Source: Aquibacillus kalidii
GTDB taxonomy: Bacteria > Bacillota > Bacilli > Bacillales > Amphibacillaceae
NCBI RefSeq assembly: GCF_014280935.1
Contig: NZ_JACLZI010000059.1
Coordinates: 1 to 64,000 of the forward strand
Reading direction: 5' to 3'
DNA: 64,000 nucleotides
The notes beneath the pieces are model-generated. The model ran no database searches and had not been told where the DNA came from. It saw only the letters and a program-made list of their open reading frames with translations. This document shows, in pieces, positions 52,165 through 61,241 of this stretch (its first letter is position 1; the number at the start of each line of letters is the position of its first letter). The translations under genes were made by a program, and so were the position numbers.

Positions 52165-55100
52165 TTATTTTACTTTAAAATAGTTCTTTCTCTTAACCAA
52201 GTAAAAAATCCCACCAGCTAGAAGTAACATCAATCCTATAATCATCATGTTAAAGGTGTTTGTAGCTGTAGTTGGAAGTTCATGCTCCGAATTACCAGAG
52301 TTATTTTCAGTTTTTCCATCTGAGCTTTCTCCGGTATTATTTCCCGAGTTTCCTGGAGTTCCTGATCCTTCTCCTGAATTATCTCCCGGGTTTTCTGGAG
52401 TTTCCCCTGAATTGTCTCCTGGGGTTTCTGGAGTTTCTCCTGGATCTTCCTCATTATTTTCACTTATATCTAAAATTCTGCCTTCCACTTCTGTTGGAAT
52501 AGAATCTAAGCTTACTAGGTATTCTCTAAAATTTTCCCAATCTGATAGACCTAAGTCTGTTACACGCCCTTCTTCATATGCTTTTGCGAAGACATCATAG
52601 CCGTCTCCACCTTTCGCTGTGAATGCATTTGTTGCAATTGTGTACATTTCTTCGTCTTGAACTTCAACGTATTTACCATCTTGATCTAGATATTCGATCG
52701 ATATAACACGTTCCCCTACTGGTTTCGTTGAATCAAATTTCACCCTACCACCAGCCACGTGTAGGAACCCACCATTTTCTCCCGGATATTTACTGAAGCT
52801 TGTTTCAAAAGCTTGTTTTAACTCAGCACCAGTTAAATCCATTGTTGCTAAAGTATTACCAAATGGAAGAACAGTAATTACCTCACCAACTGTAATTGGG
52901 CCAGCATCAATTGCCGCTCGGATACCTCCACCATTTTGGAATGCCATCACAACATTTTCACCAGTGAAGGCTCTTGCTTTCTCAAGCATTCCATCTGTGA
53001 TCAAGTTACCTAGAATCGTTTCATTTTTACGTACACTTGGGTTCGCATCATCTCCATTTGTACGTGGATTTTTCAATTCTTCTTCAAGTTCTACCCCAAT
53101 TTCTTCTTGCGCCACTTGATCTACTTTCTCCTTATATGGAGCAAGGACCTTTATTGCTTCTGGATCTGCTTCCTGATCGCCGATCTCAATTAATTTACCA
53201 GTTTGCGTTAGAACTATGCCATTATTATCGAATTCTACATCTAGTACACCCAAGTTGCTATTACCACTACCCGTTTGCACGATAACGGTTGGCGTTTCGT
53301 CTTCTGCCACTACTGTAGGTTCTGCTAACGCTGTATGGCTATGTCCACCAACGATAATATCTATACCTTCTACTTGCTTGGCAAGAGTTAAATCATTATC
53401 GACTGCTGCATTATCATCATATCCGATATGTGTTAAAGCAATAATCTTATTAACACCTTGTGCTTCGAAAGCTTCAACAGCCTTTTCAGCTTCTTGAAGA
53501 TAGTTTTCAAAAGCAATTGAACCTGGGCTAGAGATATCGACTGTTTCTTCCGTGGTTAAACCGAAGATACCTACTTTTTCACCTTTTACTTCTTTAATGA
53601 TCCCATTGTAAATTTGTCCATCTTCAGCATTCGCTTTAATTAAGTCATTAAATACCCCAGCGAATTGCTGATCTTTTGAAAAATCAACGTTTGCACTAAC
53701 AAATGGGAACTCCGCACCTTCGATAAAATCTACTAACTTCTTATGTCCTTCACCCGAAGAACCTAAATCAAATTCATGGTTACCAAATGTCATTGCATCA
53801 AAATCCATTAAATTCATCATAGATAGATCAGCTGCACCTTGGAATTCATTAAAATATAATGTTCCAGTAAATTCATCCCCTGCATGCAGCAGAAGTGCTT
53901 CCGGATCTTTTGTTCTTTCCTCTTTTACTGCCGTTACTGTCTTAGGCATATCGTCTAAAGATCCGTGTACATCATTTGTATGAAGAACCGTTAAATCAAA
54001 GTTATCCGTTTCAGTAGTTAAATCAAGTTGGGCTAATACAGGATCATGGTCACTTGCACGGCCATGCTCTTCCATAAAGGCTGAATTAATATGAACAATA
54101 TCCACTTCAGCTTCTGCAGCTAGATTATTCGTTACTAACACGTGGTCCAACACTTGAGAATTACCTTGATAGTTATAAGTAAATCTTTCAGCATTAGGTA
54201 CCGTTTCAATTAAACTAGTAAGGATATCACCTTTTAATGTTTGAAGGGGTTTTGAAAATTCAAAGTCATTCAAATCTCCCATTACCACTACATTTGCTTG
54301 CGGATTTTCATTTTGTACGTCTTGGATAAATCCATTCACAACATTAGCAATATCCAAACGTTGAGCTTCACTTCCAAGAACTGGTGGTTGATTTTTCCCA
54401 AAGATTGGTTGATCTCCACCTTTAGAGTTGAAATGATTGTTGATGACAATAACATCCTCACCATTAAACTCAAACTGAGCTGCAAGTGGTTTACGACTAC
54501 TATCAAATGCACCATTAGTTGGGTCAATTCTTCCAGGGTTCAAAGTTAAAGATCCATTTTCATAACCAACTGCTTCTGTTGCACTACCTTTATCCCCCTC
54601 AGCCAGGGTAACTCGTTCAGGGTTGTACAGGAATCCTACACGGATGTTTCCGCCAGGCTGTCCACCATCGGCTTTATTTTCTGGAGCAATGTCTGTCCAT
54701 TGATAAGTAGGACCACCATTAGCTTCAATTGCTTGAATAAGAGCTTCATAGCTTTGAGAAGCATCTACTGTACCGCTATCAGTAGGTCCATCATTATCTT
54801 GTACTTCCACTAACCCAAGAATATCGGGAGAGTGTAAGCTAGTAACGATAGATTCAGAGATCTTTTCTGTCTTTTCTGTTTCACCAGCATGATAGTTTTC
54901 CATATTGTAGGTAGCAATCGTTAACTCATCGTTTTCTTTTACTATATCTGTTACTTCTTGGTTATATTCGCTTTCGATAAGTTGAGGAAGTGCGTCAACG
55001 TCCGTTAAAATTTTAAAATTTTGATAAGTGTATGTGACGACACCATTAATTGTTCCGTCAAACCGATCACCTATTTTTGCAACAAAATCATAGTCATTAA

Positions 55101-56181
55101 ATAATAGGTGTAATCTTTCTGGGTTTGCATTATCTGCTTGTAGTGGAACTCCACCAGGTGTAGTGTATGTCTTTCCTTGTACTCTTTCTGCAATGACAGG
55201 AACTTCACCATATTTCTGTGGTCCAACTGCAATTGGATCATTGACCGCAACATGCATTCCTTCGATACTTTCAAAGAAGTCGATGCCATCTTCTTCTGGA
55301 TCAAATGTTCCAAATTGGTCATTATCCACTATTTGAGTTGGTGGGGTGATGTCTTCGCCGATAACAAGGGGAGCAGGAACAGGTTGTCCGCTAGCAATCA
55401 CTTCAACGGAACTAGAATCTGCATTAATTTCTGTAGTAGCTAAATCTGTTTCTAACTTATCATCATACCCTGCGATAACCCACTCTTTAACTAGTCCGCT
55501 TACACTAACTTGATCGCCAACGTTTACACCGTGGTTATTTTTATAAACGAGAATACCTTCAGATGTATTTGGGTTGTTATCAGGACTTGGGTCTTGCATG
55601 TAAAAGTTATTAGCATCTTCTACAAACGTAACAATACCTCCCACATTTTTTACATTCTGTCCATCATACGGAGATTCGTGGGTAGCACCTTGAATTTCGT
55701 TAATTTTTAGCCCTTCTATCCCTTCGATTGGCTCATTATCTGGGATGGGGCCATCAAAACTATATTCCGAAACATTTTTAAGGCCTGGGATTGTAAAGTA
55801 AGCTTCTAGACTACCTTTGAGGTAAACTTCTTTTCCTAGTAAATCTGGATTGTCCTGTAAGTTTAGGGCGTCTCTTACCGATCCTTTCGGTAGTTGAACT
55901 GGAAGTAGTTTAGACGGATCTGTTTCACTTGCACTATCTGCAATCGCAAGGTTTGTACTTGTCTCAAATGGTGCATTATGTGTAAAGCTTGTTTTTGACT
56001 CAGTAGTACCAACAATATACCCCTTTACTACAGCGGTGCCAGTATTATTGTTGATTGCTTGCTCAACTGATATGTAACCTTCTTCTGCTGCATTTACAAC
56101 TTGTGAAACTGGTGTTATATATCCTACTAGTAATGAGAATATAGCTGTAAGAATAAACCATTTTTTCTTGAATAATTTCAA
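52165..56181 (-). CDS. YhcR-type wall-anchored nuclease / 5'-nucleotidase
   Basis: 1338 residues. Signal peptide (1-32); OB-fold YhcR domain (about 35-135); second OB-like domain (about 150-260); an endonuclease/exonuclease/phosphatase domain (about 415-745: TIATYNMENYHAG, NHFNSKGGDQP, VMGDLNDFEFS, ASDHDPV); a metallophosphatase (about 755-1000: HTNDVHG, AGDEF, TFGNHEFD, GGHSH); a 5'-nucleotidase C-terminal domain with QNGGGIR; then a Pro/Gly/Asn/Glu repeat stalk, LPTTAT, hydrophobic helix and a Lys/Arg tail. It should degrade extracellular nucleic acid and release phosphate and nucleosides. The TTG start has GAGGAGG ahead. B. subtilis YhcR is anchored by the YhcS sortase; no sortase is in this window. 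Confidence 0.95.
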   Translation of the reverse strand: MKLFKKKWFILTAIFSLLVGYITPVSQVVNAAEEGYISVEQAINNNTGTAVVKGYIVGTTESKTSFTHNAPFETSTNLAIADSASETDPSKLLPVQLPKGSVRDALNLQDNPDLLGKEVYLKGSLEAYFTIPGLKNVSEYSFDGPIPDNEPIEGIEGLKINEIQGATHESPYDGQNVKNVGGIVTFVEDANNFYMQDPSPDNNPNTSEGILVYKNNHGVNVGDQVSVSGLVKEWVIAGYDDKLETDLATTEINADSSSVEVIASGQPVPAPLVIGEDITPPTQIVDNDQFGTFDPEEDGIDFFESIEGMHVAVNDPIAVGPQKYGEVPVIAERVQGKTYTTPGGVPLQADNANPERLHLLFNDYDFVAKIGDRFDGTINGVVTYTYQNFKILTDVDALPQLIESEYNQEVTDIVKENDELTIATYNMENYHAGETEKTEKISESIVTSLHSPDILGLVEVQDNDGPTDSGTVDASQSYEALIQAIEANGGPTYQWTDIAPENKADGGQPGGNIRVGFLYNPERVTLAEGDKGSATEAVGYENGSLTLNPGRIDPTNGAFDSSRKPLAAQFEFNGEDVIVINNHFNSKGGDQPIFGKNQPPVLGSEAQRLDIANVVNGFIQDVQNENPQANVVVMGDLNDFEFSKPLQTLKGDILTSLIETVPNAERFTYNYQGNSQVLDHVLVTNNLAAEAEVDIVHINSAFMEEHGRASDHDPVLAQLDLTTETDNFDLTVLHTNDVHGSLDDMPKTVTAVKEERTKDPEALLLHAGDEFTGTLYFNEFQGAADLSMMNLMDFDAMTFGNHEFDLGSSGEGHKKLVDFIEGAEFPFVSANVDFSKDQQFAGVFNDLIKANAEDGQIYNGIIKEVKGEKVGIFGLTTEETVDISSPGSIAFENYLQEAEKAVEAFEAQGVNKIIALTHIGYDDNAAVDNDLTLAKQVEGIDIIVGGHSHTALAEPTVVAEDETPTVIVQTGSGNSNLGVLDVEFDNNGIVLTQTGKLIEIGDQEADPEAIKVLAPYKEKVDQVAQEEIGVELEEELKNPRTNGDDANPSVRKNETILGNLITDGMLEKARAFTGENVVMAFQNGGGIRAAIDAGPITVGEVITVLPFGNTLATMDLTGAELKQAFETSFSKYPGENGGFLHVAGGRVKFDSTKPVGERVISIEYLDQDGKYVEVQDEEMYTIATNAFTAKGGDGYDVFAKAYEEGRVTDLGLSDWENFREYLVSLDSIPTEVEGRILDISENNEEDPGETPETPGDNSGETPENPGDNSGEGSGTPGNSGNNTGESSDGKTENNSGNSEHELPTTATNTFNMMIIGLMLLLAGGIFYLVKRKNYFKVK

Positions 56182-56551
56182 AAAAATTCCTCCTCTAGAA
56201 TTTTCTAGGTTTCTTTGGTCTCTTTAGTTTGGTAATTCACCTTGATATAAACAAGCAAATACTGTTTTTAAATAACGGCTTCTACGTTACTTAGTCCCCA
56301 AAACGAGGATTGTGAATTAATGCTCCTTCACCCCCATCACTTATTTTAAGTTTGTTAAATTTTATATCTTTTGGAATAAAATTCACTCTATTATCATACT
56401 ATTCTTTCTATTGCATTTCTTTAAATATTGTAAAATAATACATTTTTTTACAAACTTTTTACATTCTGTTAAATTTAGGAGAAAAAATACATGTTTTTTC
56501 TAAATGAACTGTCCTTTGAAATAAAGTTCTCGCCTCCTTGGGGGTCAATAA
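56182..56551. other. divergent intergenic region yhcR-like/peroxidase
   Basis: AT-rich. It holds a row of TTTACA-like hexamers on the plus strand, TTTACA at 56447 and 56458 and TTAAAT at 56469, in 11-bp steps, with AATACA before them. That pattern resembles a PhoP box. No gene is seen. Confidence 0.4.
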
Positions 56552-56599
56552 TTGCATACCATTATTAAATCGTTTATGATTAAATCGTAAGCGATTTAA
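56552..56599 (+). promoter_or_regulatory. promoter and palindromic operator of the peroxidase-ohrR operon
   Basis: TTGCAT (56552-56557) and TATGAT (56575-56580) are 17 bases apart. A perfect 8-bp inverted repeat, TTAAATCGtaagCGATTTAA (56580-56599), starts at the end of the -10. A further TTAAATCG half-site lies at 56565-56572, inside the promoter. This is the expected position for the OhrR-type repressor encoded by the second gene. Confidence 0.7.
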
Positions 56600-56620
56600 A
56601 TGAAACTAGGAGGAATCATG

Positions 56621-57097
56621 ATGACAACTGTTTATGACTTTACCGTTAAAAAGCCAAATGGATCTGAGCAATCTCTTAAGGATTTTGAAGGCAAGCCGCT
56701 ACTAATTGTGAATACTGCTAGTAAATGTGGGTTAAAAGATCAGTTTAAGGAACTCCAGGAAATCTATGATAAACATAAGGATGATGATCTTATGATTTTG
56801 GGATTCCCATGCGGTCAATTTAACAACCAGGAATTTGATAATATAGAGGAAACGACAGAGTTCTGTCAATTAAATTATGGTGTAACCTTTCCTATGTTTG
56901 GCAAGATTGATGTAAATGGGAAAAATGAAGATCCCTTATTTAGTTATTTAAAGTCAGAAAAAGGTGGCGTCCTATCAAAAGAGATAAAATGGAACTTCAC
57001 AAAATTTTTAATTGATCGAGATGGAAACGTAGTGGAACGTTATGCACCAACAACAAAACCAAGTAAAATAGAAAAAGATATTATGAAACAACTATAA
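56621..57097 (+). CDS. glutathione peroxidase-family thiol peroxidase
   Basis: 158 residues. It reduces hydroperoxides using a peroxidatic Cys in NTASKCGLKDQ; the codon is Cys, not TGA. The Gln of the active site is in GFPCGQFNNQEF and the Trp/Asn in KWNFTKFLID. Firmicute members use thioredoxin rather than glutathione. Of three nearby ATGs, 56621 lies 7 bases after GGAGG. It is co-transcribed with the OhrR-type gene 20 bases downstream and probably repressed by it. Confidence 0.93.
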   Translation: MTTVYDFTVKKPNGSEQSLKDFEGKPLLIVNTASKCGLKDQFKELQEIYDKHKDDDLMILGFPCGQFNNQEFDNIEETTEFCQLNYGVTFPMFGKIDVNGKNEDPLFSYLKSEKGGVLSKEIKWNFTKFLIDRDGNVVERYAPTTKPSKIEKDIMKQL

Positions 57098-57117
57098 ATT
57101 CAAAGGGGATGAGTTCT

Positions 57118-57558
57118 TTGAAGGATTTTTTAACACTAGATAATCAACTTTGTTTTGCCATTTATGAGGCTAGTAGTCAATTTACTAAACTATATGCAAA
57201 AGTGCTTCATCCCTTTGGTATTACGTATCCCCAATACTTAGTTTTATTGGCACTTTGGGAAAAAGACGGACTTACGGTCAAAGAGTTAGGCGAGCGATTA
57301 AATCTGGGTACTGGAACATTAACACCCATGATCAAAAGAATGGAAGCAAATGGATGGGTTAAAAAGGAGCGTAACACTATAGATGAACGGAAAGTTTGCG
57401 TTTTCTTACTGCCAAAAGCTTTTGAAGGAAAAGATGCCATCAATCAATCTATCGCAACTGAAGTAAATTCATGCAATATCGAATTAGCCGAATATGAGCA
57501 AATAATGAGTCAACTAAATATTCTTCGTGATAAATTGGTGAATCGAAATAGAAGATAG
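57118..57558 (+). CDS. ohrR: OhrR-type MarR-family peroxide-sensing repressor
   Basis: 146 residues from the TTG at 57118, which has AAAGGGG 9 bases ahead; an ATG at 57109 abuts the ribosome site. The N-terminus DNQLCFAIYEASSQFTK and YPQYLVLLALWE are those of OhrR. Cys12 (Cys15 counted from the ATG) is the organic-peroxide sensor Cys of the family. A winged helix (VKELGERLNLGTGTLTPMIKRMEANGWV) binds DNA. No second Cys of the two-Cys class is obvious beyond one in KVCVF. It likely represses its own operon through the palindrome at 56580-56599. Confidence 0.85.
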   Translation: MKDFLTLDNQLCFAIYEASSQFTKLYAKVLHPFGITYPQYLVLLALWEKDGLTVKELGERLNLGTGTLTPMIKRMEANGWVKKERNTIDERKVCVFLLPKAFEGKDAINQSIATEVNSCNIELAEYEQIMSQLNILRDKLVNRNRR

Positions 57559-57587
57559 TTTTGTAGGAACACATAGGTTAACAACTT

Positions 57588-57649
57588 CCTAAAGTGCAAT
57601 CCCCAACCCTCAGATCAACTAGCCATAGGATGGGGATGACACTTTAAGG
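57588..57649 (+). terminator. long hairpin after ohrR
   Basis: CTAAAGTG..ATCCCCA pairs with TGGGGAT..CACTTTAAG over about 14 bp. No clear T run follows, so the terminator call is tentative. Confidence 0.5.
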
Positions 57650-57732
57650 ATTAGCAAGCATAGACACTGATATCTTTGACCATTAGTGACACCTTCGCTT
57701 TCACATATTCCTCGTTTGTTTCCCCCTTGTTC

Positions 57733-58068
57733 CTATAAAAAAATGGCATGTAGAAAATATTTAATGATGTAATAAATAATAATACAAACCCAAAACGCTA
57801 TAAAATTTGCCACAAGCATAAGTAATTTTTTTAAAAACCAGTTATGTTTACTTAATTTTTCATCTAAATAGAGACCCCATCCAAAAAAGAATAAGGTTAA
57901 ATATGTTAAGAACCTTGTAATTGGATTATATGGTTTATCAAAAATCCCTAATTTAAAATGGTCGACCATTATATTACCTAGTAACACAATTAATATACTC
58001 ATCCCTATTTGTATTCCAAAATAGTAAACAATTAATCCACGGATAATTTCTATAGTTTCATATGTCAT
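57733..58068 (-). CDS. small integral membrane protein of unknown function
   Basis: 111 residues from the ATG at 58068 (AGAGGGA ahead). Three predicted membrane helices: GLIVYYFGIQIGMSILIVLL, ITRFLTYLTLFFFGWGLYL, and LLMLVANFIAFWVCIIIYYI. No known family recognised. It lies alone between the peroxide operon and the flavin cluster, on the opposite strand. Confidence 0.55.
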   Translation of the reverse strand: MTYETIEIIRGLIVYYFGIQIGMSILIVLLGNIMVDHFKLGIFDKPYNPITRFLTYLTLFFFGWGLYLDEKLSKHNWFLKKLLMLVANFIAFWVCIIIYYIIKYFLHAIFL

Positions 58069-58304
58069 ATAATCAACATTCCCTCTAGTCAATCCTGATT
58101 TCTAGATTTTTAATTAAACAACAACCTACAAACCCTTTTCCAATACTAGACATTCCATCTTTAACTGCCGCACCTATACTTCTTTTTGAAATATATTATC
58201 AAGGTTAATAATATTTAATATTAAATTTTGCGTTTTACATAGGTAAATATAGGAAAAGCTAGAAGTAGTAACCATATACAATTATATTTGAAAGGAGCAA
58301 TAAA

Positions 58305-58913
58305 ATGAAGAACCTTATAGGTATAGTAGGCACAAACTCAGACAATTCTACTAACCGTCAGTTGCTACAATTTATTCAAAAACATTTTTCGGGTAAAGCT
58401 AATATTGAAGTTTGTGAGATAAAGGACTTGCCTGGTTTTAATAAACCGAAAGATAGGGAGGCACCTGTTGAGGTACAAAAGCTTTCAGACAAAATTGAGG
58501 AAGCAGATGGCGTCATCATCAGTACACCTGAATATAACCATTCCGTACCAGCAGCATTAAAAAGTACGCTGGAATGGTTGTCCTATACGACTCAGCCACT
58601 TATCGATAAAGCCGTCATGATCACTGGGGCTTCTTACGGAAGACTAGGTTCGTCCCGTTCACAAGCCCACTTACGGCAAATGCTTGATGCACCTGAATTA
58701 AAAGCACGGATTATGCCAAGTTCCGAGTTCTTATTAGGTTTTTCCTTACAAGCCTTTGAAGAAAACGGTGATCTAAAGGATAAAAGTAAGATAGAAGAGC
58801 TTGAGGGGATTTTTGATGACTTTATACAATTCGTTGATATAACAAATCAATTAGTTAACGCGAAAAGCACTCATAAGAAACAAGCACAACAATTCTCATG
58901 GGAAGACCATTAA
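58305..58913 (+). CDS. NADPH-dependent FMN reductase
   Basis: 202 residues of the flavodoxin-like NAD(P)H:FMN reductase fold. It carries GTNSDNSTNRQLLQFI at the phosphate-binding start and STPEYNHSVPAALKSTLEWLS, the family signature. It reduces FMN with NADPH, and similar proteins reduce quinones, azo dyes or chromate. AAAGGAG is ahead of the ATG. The next gene, 18 bases on, encodes a longer paralogue with extra domains. Confidence 0.92.
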   Translation: MKNLIGIVGTNSDNSTNRQLLQFIQKHFSGKANIEVCEIKDLPGFNKPKDREAPVEVQKLSDKIEEADGVIISTPEYNHSVPAALKSTLEWLSYTTQPLIDKAVMITGASYGRLGSSRSQAHLRQMLDAPELKARIMPSSEFLLGFSLQAFEENGDLKDKSKIEELEGIFDDFIQFVDITNQLVNAKSTHKKQAQQFSWEDH

Positions 58914-58931
58914 TACAAGGAGGTATTTAAA

Positions 58932-60122
58932 ATGAAAATCGTTGGAATAGTTGGATCAAACGCTGATTTTTCATATAATCGTCTACTTTTAAATTTCATC
59001 GCTAAAAAGTTTGATAAACTAATTGATGTAGAAGTGTTAGACATTGCGGATGTTCCTATGTTTAATCAATCTAATGATCAGACCAATAGTGATGTTATTC
59101 AAAATTTAAATAAAAAAATTCTTGCAGCAGATGGTGTCATTATTGCCACACCCGAATATAATCACTCTATCCCATCTGCCTTACAAAGTGTTTTAGAATG
59201 GCTATCATTTAAAATTCATCCACTCGATGGAAAGCCAGTCATGATTGTAGGGGCCTCTTACGATGTCCAAGGGTCGTCTCGCTCCCAATTACATTTACGA
59301 CAAATATTAGATGCTCCGGGGGTAAACGCTGTAGTTATGCCGGGGAATGAGTTTCTATTAGGTGAAGTGCATAAAGCATTCGATCAAGAAAGAAATCTAA
59401 AGGATAAGGAAACGACCCAGTTTCTTGAAACTTGTATTAAGAAATTTATCCGTTTTATCAATGTTGTCAATGTCATGCATTCTCCTGAAGGGATGAAGGA
59501 CCTATCCAGTACTGAGGATTTATATGCGACCGGATCCATTGATACCACGATAAAGGATATCAACATGTTAGACGATGACTGGGTGGAGCAAGCTGCTGAA
59601 AAGACAAATGCCGCGGACGGTAATACTTACGTTAAATTAAATCGTGGTATTTTAACCGTTGACCAAATCAATTACTTTTTAGATTCGATGCCAGCAGAAT
59701 TAACATTTGCCGATAGCAATAACCAATTCTTGTACTATAACTATAAGTATGAAGCAGAGGATATGTTAGCCGCCCGTAGACCAGAACAAGTGGGTAATCC
59801 ATTAGCAGAATGTCACCCTGAACGAGCTTATAGCAGTGTTGCATGGGTCATTCAGCAATTACGGACTGGTAAAGAAGACGTTGTAAGAACCCATGTACCA
59901 ACACATGGACCTGATAAGTTTGTAGTACATAGCTATCAAGCTGTTCGTGATGATGATGGGAATTACTTAGGAATCAACGAATATGTACGTGATATTAAAC
60001 CAATTATCGATTGGTATTTAGAACAAACTGGCCAACAGTTAACTGGTGGTGGAGTCGATGCAGTCTCCGGCGCAACTTCTAAAGTCGATTCCGTTTCAGG
60101 AGCAACGGTAAAAGACAATTAG
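58932..60122 (+). CDS. FMN reductase-PAS fusion with two C-terminal flavinylation motifs
   Basis: 396 residues, cytosolic. Residues 1-180 are a flavodoxin-like NAD(P)H:FMN reductase (TPEYNHS at 73-79). A linker follows, then a PAS domain (about 238-360) of the kind attached to DUF438/hemerythrin proteins, with C294-H295-P296. The tail has two copies of the ApbE recognition motif Dxx(S/T)GAT: D376-AVSGAT and D386-SVSGAT, whose Thr382 and Thr392 are candidate FMN acceptors. The next gene is ApbE, which makes covalent FMN-threonine bonds. There is no signal peptide, so flavinylation would occur in the cytosol. Role inferred: an electron-transfer flavoprotein that passes electrons from NAD(P)H to covalent FMN. 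GGAGG precedes the ATG. Confidence 0.9.
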   Translation: MKIVGIVGSNADFSYNRLLLNFIAKKFDKLIDVEVLDIADVPMFNQSNDQTNSDVIQNLNKKILAADGVIIATPEYNHSIPSALQSVLEWLSFKIHPLDGKPVMIVGASYDVQGSSRSQLHLRQILDAPGVNAVVMPGNEFLLGEVHKAFDQERNLKDKETTQFLETCIKKFIRFINVVNVMHSPEGMKDLSSTEDLYATGSIDTTIKDINMLDDDWVEQAAEKTNAADGNTYVKLNRGILTVDQINYFLDSMPAELTFADSNNQFLYYNYKYEAEDMLAARRPEQVGNPLAECHPERAYSSVAWVIQQLRTGKEDVVRTHVPTHGPDKFVVHSYQAVRDDDGNYLGINEYVRDIKPIIDWYLEQTGQQLTGGGVDAVSGATSKVDSVSGATVKDN

Positions 60123-60129
60123 AAATACT

Positions 60130-60157
60130 AAGAGGTCTTCTGGGCCTCTTTGTGTTT
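60130..60157 (+). other. weak hairpin between the flavoprotein gene and apbE
   Basis: AAGAGG/CCTCTT with a 9-base loop, then TTTGTGTTT. It may be a partial terminator keeping apbE expression below that of its substrate. Confidence 0.4.
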
Positions 60158-60193
60158 CAGATTTAGCCATTAGATTAAGGAAAGGGTGAAAAT

Positions 60194-61138
60194 ATGCCAG
60201 TCCAAAATCGTGAAATACAAATGATGGGCACGATAATCTATTTATCGGTTGAACATGACTATGCCGCCTTTGTTTTAGAAGAATTAATACTAAGATTGAA
60301 AGAATATGAGAAACGTTTTAGTGCTCATGATCCTGATTCAGAGCTAATGGAAGTTAACACCCATGCAGGTATTAAGCCAGTAAAAGTGGATACAAGTTTA
60401 TACGAATTAATAAAGCTAGGAAAAAAACATAGCACTGCTGCCAACAGTTTTTTTAATATAACAATTGGCCCTCTCGTTCAAGCTTGGCGTATCGGGTTTG
60501 AAGATGCCAATATTCCCTCAGAACGTAAAATTCAATCCTTACTTAAAGTCACGAATGCGAATGATATCTTGCTAGATGACAAACTTCAGACTGTTTATCT
60601 AAAATACACTGGTATGTTTATTGATTTAGGTGCGATCGCCAAAGGATTTATTGCCGATCTTTTAATCGAGGATTTAAAATCAATGAACGTTTCGTCTGCT
60701 TTAATTAATTTGGGTGGAAATGTCATGACCTACGGAAATGCTCCTAAACATAAGGATAGTAGCTGGCGAATAGGTATTCAACACCCTTTCGAGCCACGAG
60801 GAAATTATATCGCCATTTTAAAGGCATTCAATCAGTCCGTTGTTACTTCAGGAATTTATGAAAGAAATTTTACAAGGAACAATCAAACCTACCATCATAT
60901 TTTAGACCCTACTACTGGCTATCCAATTGAATCAGAAGCTGCTAGTTTAACCGTTGTATCCAAAAACTCAGTTGATGGTGAAATATGGACGAGTCGATTA
61001 TTTGGAAAGTCCCCTGACCAAATAATCGAGACGATAAATCAATTAGATGATATTGAGGGAATTGTCGTTACAAGGGATGGCAAGCTTTCTTATACGGAAT
61101 CTCTTAAAGAGAATTTAATGGAATTAGGGACAGTATAG
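60194..61138 (+). CDS. apbE: FAD:protein FMN transferase (ApbE)
   Basis: 314 residues. Transfers FMN from FAD to a Ser or Thr of a target protein, with Mg. Motifs: FNITIGPLVQAW, DLGAIAKGFIADLL, SALINLGGNV, VVTSGIYERNF and HHILDPTTGYPI. No signal peptide or lipobox, unlike the exported ApbE of most Gram-positive systems. AAGGGTG lies ahead of the ATG. The neighbour immediately upstream carries two flavinylation motifs, making it the obvious client. Confidence 0.93.
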   Translation: MPVQNREIQMMGTIIYLSVEHDYAAFVLEELILRLKEYEKRFSAHDPDSELMEVNTHAGIKPVKVDTSLYELIKLGKKHSTAANSFFNITIGPLVQAWRIGFEDANIPSERKIQSLLKVTNANDILLDDKLQTVYLKYTGMFIDLGAIAKGFIADLLIEDLKSMNVSSALINLGGNVMTYGNAPKHKDSSWRIGIQHPFEPRGNYIAILKAFNQSVVTSGIYERNFTRNNQTYHHILDPTTGYPIESEAASLTVVSKNSVDGEIWTSRLFGKSPDQIIETINQLDDIEGIVVTRDGKLSYTESLKENLMELGTV

Positions 61139-61241
61139 TCCCTAGTCCCAAAAGAGATTCACAATTGATCTATTTATAACCTTGTTTCAATATCTATTAG
61201 TTGCTTCCTTTATTCTGCCACAAGACCTCATCCAAAAAGGA

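Noticed and set aside
56621-57097. Selenocysteine in the glutathione-peroxidase-family protein
   Set aside because: The peroxidatic position is an ordinary Cys codon and the frame has no TGA.
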